DNA of 63,855 bases from an uncultured Hungatella sp. (GTDB lineage: Bacteria; Bacillota; Clostridia; Lachnospirales; Lachnospiraceae). This document shows, one piece after another, positions 18,033-26,800 of the stretch. Location: positions 1 through 63,855 of the forward strand of contig CAMTAF010000005.1 of NCBI GenBank assembly GCA_947066955.1, written 5' to 3'. The notes under the pieces are model-generated. The model saw only the letters and a list, made by a program, of their open reading frames with translations. It did not search any database and was not told where the DNA came from. The translations under genes were made by a program, and so were the position numbers. The number at the start of each line of letters is the position of its first letter. The first letter of the stretch is position 1.

Positions 18033-18866
18033 ATGATGAGTAAAAAAAGACTGAATACAATCATATTGGTTTTTGTGGCATCCGTGATCGCCTACCTGTT
18101 TCTGCTCCCCTTTATCTTTATGGTGTTTACCAGCTTTAAGGAGCTGGAGGATTCGCTCACAGCCACATCGTTGTTTCCCAAGCGCTGGACCATGGAAAAC
18201 TATGTGGAGCTGTTCCGCAATACCAACAGCTCTCCTGTAGTGCGGTGGCTGGGCAACACTGTCCTTGTGACGGTCACAGGAACCGCGCTGAGGCTTTCTG
18301 TCAGCACCACTGCGGCTTACGCCCTGTCCCGTCTGGATGTGCCGGGAAAGAAATTTATCGTGGGCGGTCTGGTGTGGGGCATGGCCATACCGGAGATCGT
18401 AACTTTGTTCCCTCTGTTTTACATCTTTAAGCAGATCGGCATGATCAACACTTACTGGCCTCTGATCCTGCCATCCGGCTCCGGAGTCATGGTGATCTAC
18501 TATATTTATACGTTTTTGCAGGACTTTCCCATGGAGCTGGAGGAGGCGGCATACTTGGACGGCGCTTCCATCATGAAGATCCTGCGCTACATCGTGCTGC
18601 CGTCTATCCGGCCGGTGCTGGTGACCCAGGGCTTTATCACATTCCTGGGGCTGTACAACAACTTCCTGTGGTCGTCTCTTGTGGTGAACCAGACCAAGAT
18701 GCAGACCGTGACCCTGGGACTGGCAACCCTGACCCTTGGAGAAAATGACAACAGGCCGGGGCTGATGATGGCTGCCACGGTTGTGGCCGTGCTTCCGGTG
18801 CTGCTGGTGTTTCTGTTTGCCAACAAATATATTGTGAGAGGATTTACCCGTTCCGGAATCAAGTAG
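18033..18866 (+). CDS. ABC sugar permease, MalG/UgpE type
   Basis: 277 residues with six helices and the EAA loop EEAAYLDGASIMKILRYIVLP. An AGGAGG lies about 9 nt before the start. It is the partner permease of the preceding gene, 12 nt downstream. Together they form a carbohydrate-uptake type 1 importer. Confidence 0.9.
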   Translation: MMSKKRLNTIILVFVASVIAYLFLLPFIFMVFTSFKELEDSLTATSLFPKRWTMENYVELFRNTNSSPVVRWLGNTVLVTVTGTALRLSVSTTAAYALSRLDVPGKKFIVGGLVWGMAIPEIVTLFPLFYIFKQIGMINTYWPLILPSGSGVMVIYYIYTFLQDFPMELEEAAYLDGASIMKILRYIVLPSIRPVLVTQGFITFLGLYNNFLWSSLVVNQTKMQTVTLGLATLTLGENDNRPGLMMAATVVAVLPVLLVFLFANKYIVRGFTRSGIK

Positions 18867-18885
18867 GGGGGTAAGGTAACAAGAC

Positions 18886-20184
18886 ATGGAACATCAAAAA
18901 CTGATCGTGATTTCCGCGGACGCCATGGTAGAGGAGGATGTGGAGGAATTTCAAAAACTGCCAAACTACAGGCGGTGGCTGGAAGGAGGGAGCCGGATCC
19001 GGAAGGTCCGGTCCATCTATCCCACGGTAACCTATGCCTGCCACACTACCATGGCCACGGGGAACCTGCCCTGGCGCCATGGGGTGGTGAGCAACTCCGA
19101 CTGGACCCGGATCGGGGAGGCGAAAATTCCCTGGAATTTTTTCCATGGGGCAGTGAAGACAGAGGATATCTTTGACGCCGCCAAAAAGGCGGGGCTGTCC
19201 ACTGCGGGGCTGTCCTGGCCTGTGTGCGGCCGCCATCCGAACATCGACTATCTCATAGCGGAGTATTGGAGCCAGTGGCCTGGAGATACCACTCTGGACG
19301 CCTATAAAAGGTCCGGTTCCAGCGACCAGGTGATGGAGGTGATCAAAAAGAATCTTCACGCCCTGGTGGAGAAGACCCACCCCATGTGCGACGAATTTCA
19401 TATCCTCTGCGCCTGCGATATGATACGCAGGTGGAAACCGGACCTTATGATGATGCATCTGGCCAACTTGGACGACTACAGGCATGAGAACGGGGTGTTC
19501 AACAGGAGGGTGACGGAAGGGATCCATGAGATGGACCGATGGCTGGGGATGGTCATGGATACGGTGGAGCAGGAGGGCCTGCTTCCGGTGACCAACTTAG
19601 TGATCACCAGCGACCACGGACAGCTGGATATTAAGCGGTGCGTCAATGTAAATGTATTATTGGAGCGAAAGGGATTTTTGATCGCCGGAGAGCAGGGCGA
19701 GCCAAAGGCCTGGGATGCCTACTGCCTGTCTAACGGGCTGTCGGCTCTGGTGTTTTTAAAGAGGCCCGAGGACCCGGTGCTTGTGCGCAGGGTGAGCCGG
19801 TATCTGGAGGAATTGCGGGATCAGGAGGTTTACGGGATTGAGGAAGTCCTCACTGCCGGGGAGGCCAGGGAGAGGTATCGCCTGGATGGAGACTTTTCCT
19901 TTGTACTGGAATCGGACGGGTACACGGCTTTTGGTACAGCCTGCAGCGGCCCCCTGGTGGTGCAGCCGGATGTCCGGGACTACCGCTATGGCAGGGCAAC
20001 CCACGGACATGAGCCGGAGAAGGGGCCTCAGCCCACATTTCTGGCAAAAGGTCCCGGGATCCGGGAGGGAACCGTGCTTGAGAGCGGAAGGCTGGAGGAT
20101 CAGGCGCCTACTTACGCAAAGCTTTTGGGAATTCCTTTTCCCGAGTGTGACGGAAGACCCTTGTGTCAGATCCTGAGAGAATGA
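18886..20184 (+). CDS. Alkaline-phosphatase-fold phosphodiesterase/nucleotide pyrophosphatase family protein
   Basis: 432 residues, no signal peptide. It starts LIVISADAM (first metal-binding Asp), has the nucleophile segment YPTVTYACHTTMATGNLPWRHG with the expected Thr, and the second metal site ITSDHGQLD plus the late THGHEP His. This is the NPP/PglZ-like AlkP superfamily, which cleaves phosphodiester bonds. Its place between ABC permeases and a GH2 enzyme suggests that the imported solute carries a phosphodiester, or that a phosphorylated sugar is processed in the cytosol; that is inference. Confidence 0.82.
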   Translation: MEHQKLIVISADAMVEEDVEEFQKLPNYRRWLEGGSRIRKVRSIYPTVTYACHTTMATGNLPWRHGVVSNSDWTRIGEAKIPWNFFHGAVKTEDIFDAAKKAGLSTAGLSWPVCGRHPNIDYLIAEYWSQWPGDTTLDAYKRSGSSDQVMEVIKKNLHALVEKTHPMCDEFHILCACDMIRRWKPDLMMMHLANLDDYRHENGVFNRRVTEGIHEMDRWLGMVMDTVEQEGLLPVTNLVITSDHGQLDIKRCVNVNVLLERKGFLIAGEQGEPKAWDAYCLSNGLSALVFLKRPEDPVLVRRVSRYLEELRDQEVYGIEEVLTAGEARERYRLDGDFSFVLESDGYTAFGTACSGPLVVQPDVRDYRYGRATHGHEPEKGPQPTFLAKGPGIREGTVLESGRLEDQAPTYAKLLGIPFPECDGRPLCQILRE

Positions 20185-20275
20185 GGCAGCCAGACTCAGA
20201 CTGCTGCCTTCCAACAAAATATTTCCAACTGCCCTGTGAGAAACAGGCAGCATAAAAAACGAGGGAGGATGAGCA

Positions 20276-22033
20276 ATGAGAAATGAATATCCTCGTCCAG
20301 AATTTGAAAGACATCAGTGGATGAGCCTGAACGGAACATGGGATTTTTATATTGGACAACAGGGAACCGAGAGACGAGAGATTCAGGTGCCTTTTGTGTG
20401 CCAGTCTGAATTAAGCGGCATAGGAGAGAGGATCCGGGAGGACTATGTGGTGTACGAGAGGACCTTCACCGTGCCGAAGGAGTGGAAAGGCAAGACGATC
20501 CTGATCCATTTCGGAGCAGTGGACTATCGATGCCGGGTGTATGTGAACCAGCAGTTCGCCGGCGAGCACACAGGAGGGCAGACCCCGTTCGAGTGGGATA
20601 TCACCCTCTATCTTGGCTGGCAGGAGGAACATGTGCGGGTGGAGGTCTGGGATCCTCTTGGGGACGAGACGATCCCGAGAGGTAAACAGTACTGGAAAGA
20701 AAAGTCGGAATTTATCTGGTATACTCCCAGCACGGGGATCTGGCAGAGCGTGTGGCTGGAGCCTGTGGACAAGACACGGTTTGACCGGATCTGGTTTACC
20801 CCGGATATTGACGAGGGCACGGTGACTGTGGACTATGTGCTGTCGGAAGGCAGCAAACTGCCCTGTGAGGTCGGGCTGGATATCACTCTGGGCGGAGAGA
20901 CCGTGTATCAGGGAACCATGGAATGCAGGGAGCGGAGAAATACCATTGCCATCGACGTGTTCCGGAAAAAGGCTCTGGCGGGGGCTTTCCATTTTGTGGG
21001 AAATTACTGGTCCCCGGAGAATCCGGTGCTGTATCAGGTCACTGCCAGGATTTTGGATGGCCCAAAGCTCTTTGATGAGGTGAAGACCTACTTCGGCATG
21101 AGGAAGATCCACATCGAGGAGGGGAGGATCTACTTAAACAATCAGCCCTACTATCAGAAGCTGGTGCTGGATCAGGGTTACTGGAAGGAGAGCCTGTTGA
21201 CAGCCCCCTCCGACGAGGCCTATGCGGCGGATATCCGGATGGCCAAGGCCATGGGATTTAACGGGTGCAGGAAACATGAGAAGGTGGAGGACCCAAGATT
21301 TTTGTACTGGGCGGACCACTTAGGATTTCTGGTGTGGGAGGCGATGAGCAGTTTCTGGTTCTACACCCCTGAGGGAGTGGAGTCTTTTGCCGGAGAGTGG
21401 ATGGATGTGATACAACGCGATTACAACCACCCATCCATCGTGGTGTGGGGGATGCTCAACGAGAGCTGGGGCGTCCAGCGCATCTACAGCAACTCCCAGC
21501 AGCAGTGCTACGCCCGGGCCCTGTACCACTTAGCCCGCAGCCTTGACGCCACCAGGCTTGTGATCTCCAACGACGGATGGGAGATGGTGGACACGGATAT
21601 CTGCGCAGTCCACAGCTACAAGCACGGGGAGAAGGATGACTTAAGGCAGCAGGAGATCTTTAAGGAATGCCTAAAGAGCGTGTCGGGGCTGCCCCGGATC
21701 GTGGAGAAGCTTCCCTTTGCCAAAGGCTACGAATATCAGGGCCAGCCGGTGGTGCTGACGGAATTCGGGGGAATCTCCATTGACAGGAGAGCGGCGGACC
21801 GGACCCCGGAGGAGGAAGAAGGGAGCTGGGGCTACACCAGCGTAGGCGAGGAGGAGTTCCTGGATGAGTACGAGAGGATTGTGGATGCGGTCTACGAGTC
21901 GGATCTGGTCCAGGGCTACTGCTACACTCAGCTCACGGACGTGGAGCAGGAGATGAACGGCCTGCTGGACTATGAGCACAAGCATAAGTTCGATCCCGCT
22001 CAGATCAAGCGGATCAACGATAAAAAAGCATAG
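20276..22033 (+). CDS. Glycoside hydrolase family 2 enzyme
   Basis: 585 residues, cytosolic. A sugar-binding jelly roll (about 1-160), an Ig-like domain (about 160-260) and a TIM barrel follow in GH2 order. The acid/base is the Glu of WGMLNESWG (about residue 399) and the nucleophile the Glu of VVLTEFGG (about 497). It hydrolyses terminal beta-linked sugars such as galactose, glucuronate or mannose; I do not see the Asn-x-Lys signature of beta-glucuronidases clearly. It closes the ABC operon and likely cuts the imported oligosaccharide. Confidence 0.88.
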   Translation: MRNEYPRPEFERHQWMSLNGTWDFYIGQQGTERREIQVPFVCQSELSGIGERIREDYVVYERTFTVPKEWKGKTILIHFGAVDYRCRVYVNQQFAGEHTGGQTPFEWDITLYLGWQEEHVRVEVWDPLGDETIPRGKQYWKEKSEFIWYTPSTGIWQSVWLEPVDKTRFDRIWFTPDIDEGTVTVDYVLSEGSKLPCEVGLDITLGGETVYQGTMECRERRNTIAIDVFRKKALAGAFHFVGNYWSPENPVLYQVTARILDGPKLFDEVKTYFGMRKIHIEEGRIYLNNQPYYQKLVLDQGYWKESLLTAPSDEAYAADIRMAKAMGFNGCRKHEKVEDPRFLYWADHLGFLVWEAMSSFWFYTPEGVESFAGEWMDVIQRDYNHPSIVVWGMLNESWGVQRIYSNSQQQCYARALYHLARSLDATRLVISNDGWEMVDTDICAVHSYKHGEKDDLRQQEIFKECLKSVSGLPRIVEKLPFAKGYEYQGQPVVLTEFGGISIDRRAADRTPEEEEGSWGYTSVGEEEFLDEYERIVDAVYESDLVQGYCYTQLTDVEQEMNGLLDYEHKHKFDPAQIKRINDKKA

Positions 22034-22039
22034 GAGAGA

Positions 22040-22085
22040 GATGCCGGAACTGTGGAAAGGTGACAGGATGCCGGCATCTTTTTTT
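22040..22085 (+). terminator. Intrinsic terminator of the sugar ABC operon
   Basis: GATGCCGG (22040-22047) pairs with CCGGCATC (22071-22078) and seven T follow. A family A repeat begins right behind. Confidence 0.85.
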
Positions 22086-22215
22086 ATGCGCAGGCCCGTG
22101 CTGCGGAAGTTTGCCGCTAAAGCGGCGCACAGGCCGCGCGGCGAGCAGGGGAAAAGCCTCCCCTGCTGGATTGCGCAGGCCCGTGCTGCCCCGTCCTGGG
22201 GGATGGGGCAGCAGA
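22086..22215 (+). repeat. Family A1 structured repeat with partial second unit
   Basis: ATGCGCAGGCCCGTGC start, GCCGCT-AA-AGCGGC hairpin, then GAGCAGGGG/CCCCTGCT hairpin and GATTGCGCA at 22169-22177. A second GGCCCGTGC start follows and degenerates by 22215. Confidence 0.8.
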
Positions 22216-22318
22216 TGGGGCGGGAAAAGACAAGTACTTAGTCGTTGATTTTATTCGTTTTTTGAAGTAGAATTATGCTAGTATGCAATCCCAAAAAACA
22301 TTGAGGAGGCTGCGCGAG

Positions 22319-22783
22319 ATGATTTTATACCACGGAAGCAAAGTGATTGTTGAATCACCTGAAATTCGGATTCAAAAGTACAACAAGGATTTCTACTTTG
22401 GGTTTTACTGCACGATTTATCCGGAGCAGGCAATCCGCTGGGCTACACGTTTTGATGGAATCGGTTATCTTAATGAGTATGAGTATACACCAAACGAATC
22501 CTTGAAAATCAAGCAGTTCCCGGAGATGAGTGAAGAGTGGCTGGATTTTATTGTGGCCTGCCGTTTGGGCCATTCCCATGGGTATGACATCGTGGAGGGG
22601 CCTATGGCCAACGACACAATTTTCAACTATGTGCAGAACTTTGTGGATGGGAAAATCAGCCGGGAGGCTTTTTGGGCGTTGGCAAAATTCAAAAAGCCTA
22701 CGCATCAGATCAGTTTTCACACAGCGCGTGGGCTGACGACCTTGGATTTTGTGAAAGGAGCGGAGGTTCATGATGAAAAATAA
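22319..22783 (+). CDS. DUF3990 family protein, predicted ADP-ribosyltransferase-like toxin
   Basis: 154 residues from the ATG at 22319, which has GAGGAGG 9 nt upstream. Hallmarks are ILYHGSK at the N-terminus, the YNKDFYFGFYCT segment (the family's D-F-x-x-G-F-Y-x-T), and DIVEGPMANDTIF, matching a D-x-V-x-G-P-x-A-(D/N)-D block. DUF3990 is thought to belong to the ADP-ribosyltransferase fold with an H-Y-E-like centre. It overlaps the next gene by 14 nt. The pair is visibly more A+T-rich than its neighbours, suggesting transfer. Confidence 0.75.
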   Translation: MILYHGSKVIVESPEIRIQKYNKDFYFGFYCTIYPEQAIRWATRFDGIGYLNEYEYTPNESLKIKQFPEMSEEWLDFIVACRLGHSHGYDIVEGPMANDTIFNYVQNFVDGKISREAFWALAKFKKPTHQISFHTARGLTTLDFVKGAEVHDEK

Positions 22784-23216
22784 CAGTTCGCTGTTTTATA
22801 CTTGCAGCCTGATTGAGTTTATCGGGCGGGAGCAGAAGCTGAAACGCTCGGAGCTGGTAAACCTGTTGGGAAGGAGCACCATTGCTCGTATCTACCGTTA
22901 TGCGGATGTGTTCCATTGCGAGCCAATTGAAAAAACAGCCGGGGATTTTATTGAGAATAGTAATATCCCGCAAGGCAGTTTTGATAATGTGGCCTCTTGC
23001 CGCTATATGGTGCCGGATTACTGGACGATTGGCGAAGTGTACGAGCGGCTGATTGAAGACGTCTGCGGTGAAGACCAAGATCATGTGGCAGAGCGGCTTA
23101 TGGAAGTATACACATCGTGGATTGACGATGCCCTATCCAATTACAACACGGATTTCTATTATCAGTCGCGCGGCTATATCTACCAGTGTTATAAAGAAGG
23201 GAAAATCTGTGATTAA
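22770..23216 (+). CDS. DUF3791-like partner protein, putative antitoxin
   Basis: 148 residues overlapping the DUF3990 gene. The N-terminal half (FYTCSLIEFIGREQKLKRSELVNLLGRSTIARIYRYADVFHCE) resembles DUF3791, a small family found next to DUF3990. The C-terminal half (about residues 75-148) carries additional helices ending YQCYKEGKICD, so it is longer than a minimal DUF3791 protein. The overlap and order suggest translational coupling and a toxin-antitoxin relation; function is not shown here. Confidence 0.65.
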   Translation: MMKNNSSLFYTCSLIEFIGREQKLKRSELVNLLGRSTIARIYRYADVFHCEPIEKTAGDFIENSNIPQGSFDNVASCRYMVPDYWTIGEVYERLIEDVCGEDQDHVAERLMEVYTSWIDDALSNYNTDFYYQSRGYIYQCYKEGKICD

Positions 23217-23250
23217 AAATTATGAAAGACCGCAAGGTGACGGAGGGAAG

Positions 23251-24429
23251 ATGGATATGTATCTCATTAAAAATGCAGGAGTTTATGCCCCGGAGGACTT
23301 GGGAGAATTGGACGTGCTCACAGGCGGCGGACAGATCTTGAAGATCGGAAAGAATCTCCCGGCTGAGGAAGCCTACGGCGTGGAGGTCATCGACGGCCGG
23401 GGAAAGGTGCTGATGCCCGGGCTTATCGACGCCCATGTGCACATCTTAGGCGGAGGCGGGGAGGGCGGCGCCAGAACCAGGACCCCGGAGCTGATGCTGT
23501 CGGATGCAGTCAGCGGAGGCGTGACCACGGTGGTGGGATGTCTGGGAACCGACGGCTGCACCAGGACCATGGAGAATCTTCTGGCCAAGGCAAAAGGGCT
23601 GGAGGAGGAGGGAATTACCACCTATGTGTACACCGGCTCCTATCAAGTGCCTGTAAGAACCCTGACGGGAAGCGTCATGGACGACATCATCCTTCTTGAG
23701 AAAGTGGTGGGGACAGGGGAGATCGCCATATCCGACCACCGCTCCTCCCAGCCCCGAAAGAAAGAATTTGCCAGGATTGTGGCGGACACAAGGGTGGGGG
23801 GCATCCTGTCAGGCAAGGCGGGGCTTGTGAATATCCATATGGGAGACGGGGAGGACCGGCTGAAATTCCTCAGGTATGTTGTGAAAAAGACGGAGATTCC
23901 TCCCTCAAACATGCTTCCCACCCACATCAACCGAAGCATGGCGCTGATGGAGGAGGGGATCGACTACGCAAAGACCCTGGGCGGGTATATTGACTTGACC
24001 ACCAGCTCAGACCCGGAGCACTTGGACCCCGACGAGGTGAAGGCCAGCGCAGGGCTTAAGATGGCGCTTGAGGCGGGAGTGTCCCCGGACCATGTGACCT
24101 TTTCCTCTGACGGCCAGGGCAGCCTTCCGGTGTTTGACGCTGAGGGGCGGTTTGCGGGCCTCGGGGTGGGGAAGGTGGCTTCCCTGTACCGGGAGATGAA
24201 AGACGCGGTGCTTGAGGAGGGCCTGTCCCTGACCGACGCTTTGAGGGCAGTGAGCAAGAACCCTGCGGCGCTTTTGAAGCTGCCCAACAAAGGAAGGATC
24301 GCGGAGGGCGCTGACGCGGACCTGGTGCTGGCGGACAGAGACACCCTGGCCATTGACACGGTTCTGGCAAAAGGAAGGGTGATGATGAGAGACGGACAGG
24401 TTCTGGCAAAGGGAACCTTTGAGAGGTGA
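23251..24429 (+). CDS. iadA: Beta-aspartyl (isoaspartyl) dipeptidase
   Basis: 392 residues from the ATG at 23251; a second ATG at 23257 has better spacing to GGAGGG and may be the true start. Amidohydrolase features: metal pair His-x-His in LIDAHVHILGGGGEGG, the carboxylated Lys in LSGKAGLVNIHMGDG, SDHRSSQP, and the catalytic Asp in FSSDGQGS. Length and motif order match E. coli IadA. It splits isoaspartyl dipeptides that arise from protein damage. The neighbouring carrier may import or export the substrate or product. Confidence 0.93.
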   Translation: MDMYLIKNAGVYAPEDLGELDVLTGGGQILKIGKNLPAEEAYGVEVIDGRGKVLMPGLIDAHVHILGGGGEGGARTRTPELMLSDAVSGGVTTVVGCLGTDGCTRTMENLLAKAKGLEEEGITTYVYTGSYQVPVRTLTGSVMDDIILLEKVVGTGEIAISDHRSSQPRKKEFARIVADTRVGGILSGKAGLVNIHMGDGEDRLKFLRYVVKKTEIPPSNMLPTHINRSMALMEEGIDYAKTLGGYIDLTTSSDPEHLDPDEVKASAGLKMALEAGVSPDHVTFSSDGQGSLPVFDAEGRFAGLGVGKVASLYREMKDAVLEEGLSLTDALRAVSKNPAALLKLPNKGRIAEGADADLVLADRDTLAIDTVLAKGRVMMRDGQVLAKGTFER

Positions 24430-24495
24430 CAGGCAGCTTAAAACCGCGTTTCCGACGACATGGCAGGTGACGCAAAGCGGCGCGTGCCGATACCA
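24429..24495 (+). repeat. Family B structured repeat, shortened copy
   Basis: Carries TTCCGACGACATGGCAGGT and GCGGCGCGTGCCGATACC, matching the right two thirds of the dapF-dapL copy; the left hairpin is mostly missing. It lies between the iadA stop and the AGGAGG of the YfcC gene. Confidence 0.7.
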
Positions 24496-24516
24496 AAAGG
24501 AGGAAGGTAAGACACT

Positions 24517-26031
24517 ATGGAGAAAAAGAAACGATCTTTTCAGATGCCTCACACATTTATTATCATCTTCGGGGTCATCCTATTTGCTGCTGTACTGACC
24601 ATGTTTATCCCCCTGGGGCAGTATGACACAAAAGAGATCACCTACATGCAGAATGGTTCCGAGAGGACAAGGACAGTCCTGGATCCGGACAGCTTCCGGT
24701 ATGTTTTAGATGACAATGGCAACAAGGTGACAAAGATCGCTCCTCTGTTCGGCACCGAGGATTTCGGAGGCCAGGGGATCTTGAACTATGTATTTGAAGG
24801 AATGACCGTAGGCGACAAGAACGGCACCGCTGTGGGGATCATCGCCTTCATCCTGGTGGTAGGCGGCGCTTTCGGCATCGTCATCCGGACAGGGGCAGTG
24901 GAAAGCGGCATCATGCGGGTGATCGCCGTGACCAACGGGAAGGAGATCCTACTGATTCCGATTCTGGTAGTGCTGTTCTCCTTAGGGGGAGCGGTGTTCG
25001 GCATGGGAGAGGAAGCCATCCCCTTTGTGATGATCCTGGTGCCCATGTTTATCGCTCTGGGCTATGACGCGGTCGTGGGAATCATGTGCTCCTATGTGTC
25101 CACCCAGATCGGCTTCGGATCCTCCTGGCAGAACCCTTTCAGCCTTGCGGTGGCCCAGGGAATCTCCGGCCTTCCGGTGATGTCCGGCGCCTGGTTCCGC
25201 ATCCCCATGTGGATCTTTTTTACAGGCCTTACCATTGTGTTCACCATGCGCTACGCGGTGAAGGTCAAGAAAAATCCGGAGCTCTCCGTGGCCTATGAGT
25301 CTGACGAGGCTTACCGGAAGGAATTTTCCAAGAAGGGAAACGATCTTCCGCCCTTTACCCTGGGACACAAGCTGGTTCTCCTGACCATCGCCGCCTGCAT
25401 GGCCTGGACCATCTGGGGAGTGGTGAGCCAGGGGTACTATATCCCGGAGATCGCCTCCCAGTTCTTTGTCATGGGGCTGGCGGCAGGCATCATCGGCGTG
25501 GCCTTTCACCTAAACGATATGAAGCTCAACGATATCGCCACATCCTTTGAACACGGTGCAGCGGACCTTCTGGGTGCGGCCATGTGCGTGGGAATGGCGC
25601 AGGGGATCATCATCATCCTGGGCGGCACCAGCGCCACCGACGGTACGGTGCTCAACACGATCCTCCACGGCATCAGCCAGGGCATGCAGGGCTTCCCGGC
25701 AGTGATCTCCGCATGGCTGATGTATGTGTTCCAGTCGGTTTTCAACTTCTTTGTGGTGTCCGGCTCGGGGCAGGCGGCCCTCACCATGCCTGTCATGGCG
25801 CCCCTGGCGGATCTTGTGGGAGTGGAACGCCAGGTGGCCGTAGTGGCCTTCCAGCTGGGAGATGCGTTCACCAACTTTATCGTGCCCACCTCCGGGTGTC
25901 TCCTTGGGGCCCTGGCGGCGGCGAAGCTGGACTGGGGCAAATGGGCCAAATTCCAGATCAAGTTCCAGGCAGTGCTGATTGTATGTGCTTCCGCTACCGT
26001 AATACTGGCAGTGGCGCTGGGATTGTCGTAA
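24517..26031 (+). CDS. YfcC family membrane carrier
   Basis: 504 residues with about 12 hydrophobic segments. The family pattern is clear: FGVILFAAVLTMFIPLGQYD at the start, GGAFGIVIRTGAVESGI, an EEAIPFVMILVPMFIALGYD block, GFGSSWQNPFS and a C-terminal LGDAFTNFIVPTSGCLLGAL. YfcC/ArcD-like proteins carry amino acids, peptides or short carboxylates. Following iadA, it may move dipeptides or aspartate; this is inference from position. Confidence 0.85.
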   Translation: MEKKKRSFQMPHTFIIIFGVILFAAVLTMFIPLGQYDTKEITYMQNGSERTRTVLDPDSFRYVLDDNGNKVTKIAPLFGTEDFGGQGILNYVFEGMTVGDKNGTAVGIIAFILVVGGAFGIVIRTGAVESGIMRVIAVTNGKEILLIPILVVLFSLGGAVFGMGEEAIPFVMILVPMFIALGYDAVVGIMCSYVSTQIGFGSSWQNPFSLAVAQGISGLPVMSGAWFRIPMWIFFTGLTIVFTMRYAVKVKKNPELSVAYESDEAYRKEFSKKGNDLPPFTLGHKLVLLTIAACMAWTIWGVVSQGYYIPEIASQFFVMGLAAGIIGVAFHLNDMKLNDIATSFEHGAADLLGAAMCVGMAQGIIIILGGTSATDGTVLNTILHGISQGMQGFPAVISAWLMYVFQSVFNFFVVSGSGQAALTMPVMAPLADLVGVERQVAVVAFQLGDAFTNFIVPTSGCLLGALAAAKLDWGKWAKFQIKFQAVLIVCASATVILAVALGLS

Positions 26032-26113
26032 GCTTGATCCGGCGGGCCGGCGTCACAGACGGCTGGTATCTCAGCGGTCACAGCGGTTAAGGGGAGAATC
26101 GTTGAAAATGATG

Positions 26114-26165
26114 GCAGAGGGGCTGTCGCGAAATGACAAACGTCGTTTCACGACAGCCCCTCTGC
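26114..26165 (+). terminator. Long inverted repeat between the YfcC gene and the J-domain gene
   Basis: GCAGAGGGGCTGTCG (26114-26128) pairs fully with 26151-26165, and GAAATGAC/GTCGTTTC extends the helix to about 24 bp around a 4-nt loop. There is no T-run, so it may be a bidirectional terminator or a repeat remnant between converging genes. Confidence 0.6.
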
Positions 26166-26200
26166 TATGGACAGGAGGAAGGCAAATGGGTCGCGATGGT

Positions 26201-26656
26201 TTAGAAAAACAGTATGCGGATGAGATTGATAAAGAAGAGGATGCCAATAAGGGCAATGGTGATGCGAAACTGCTGGTTTTTCTGCTCCATGCTCTGACGC
26301 AGAAGCTCTTTGCCTTCCTCATCTAAGGGTATATACTGGATCTCTGTTGCGGTTCTCACTTCAGTGTATCTCTGTCTGTGCGGTTCCAGTTCCCTGCTGA
26401 GCCGGTCCATCTCTTCATTGATCTGTTCCATGGTCTTTACCGGCTTTTTGCGCTCTTCGTCATAAGCCCTCCGTTTTTCCGGATCAGACAGGATCTCATA
26501 GGCTGTGGTGATCTCTCTGGCATTGATGCCCAGGAATTTTTGTCCCTTCAATTCACAGGCCTGCTTGATCCTGCGAAAAGCGGCGAGTATCTCTTTCTGG
26601 TCCGCGTCAGGACTTATGTTCAGCAAATCATAGTAATAGGTATTTTCCTTTCCCAT
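26201..26656 (-). CDS. J-domain-like membrane protein lacking the HPD motif
   Basis: 151 residues. The N-terminus has the DnaJ helices (YYYDLLNISPDADQKEILAAF and AYEILSDPEKRRAYDEE) but the loop that should read HPD is CELKG. Without HPD it should not stimulate DnaK ATPase. A charged helical middle (about 75-125) leads to one C-terminal membrane segment (ALIGILFFINLIRILFF). It is therefore probably a tail-anchored cytosolic protein. It stands alone, convergent to the YfcC gene and divergent from the ArsR gene. Confidence 0.75.
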   Translation of the reverse strand: MGKENTYYYDLLNISPDADQKEILAAFRRIKQACELKGQKFLGINAREITTAYEILSDPEKRRAYDEERKKPVKTMEQINEEMDRLSRELEPHRQRYTEVRTATEIQYIPLDEEGKELLRQSMEQKNQQFRITIALIGILFFINLIRILFF

Positions 26657-26726
26657 AAAGATCCCCCCCTTGTCACGTTGTTTCTCTTATTTTACCATAT
26701 TATTGAAGCCTCTGCTATGAAAAAGG

Positions 26727-26778
26727 ATTGACTTTTGAAAAATTTGTGATAATATAAACATATGAATAATTGTTCATA
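26727..26778 (+). promoter_or_regulatory. Promoter and ArsR/CzrA-type operator
   Basis: TTGACT (26727-26732) and TAATAT (26749-26754) are 16 nt apart. Just downstream, 26759-26778 is a near-perfect 20-bp palindrome ATATGAA-N6-TTCATAT, close to the known CzrA/SmtB operator. Self-repression by the next gene, relieved by metal, is the likely logic. Confidence 0.75.
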
Positions 26779-26800
26779 TAAAGAGAAAGGATGGAATCCT

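Noticed and set aside
26114-26165. Insertion sequence end
   Set aside because: Long inverted repeat but no partner end, no transposase and no duplication; better read as a terminator-like hairpin between convergent genes.
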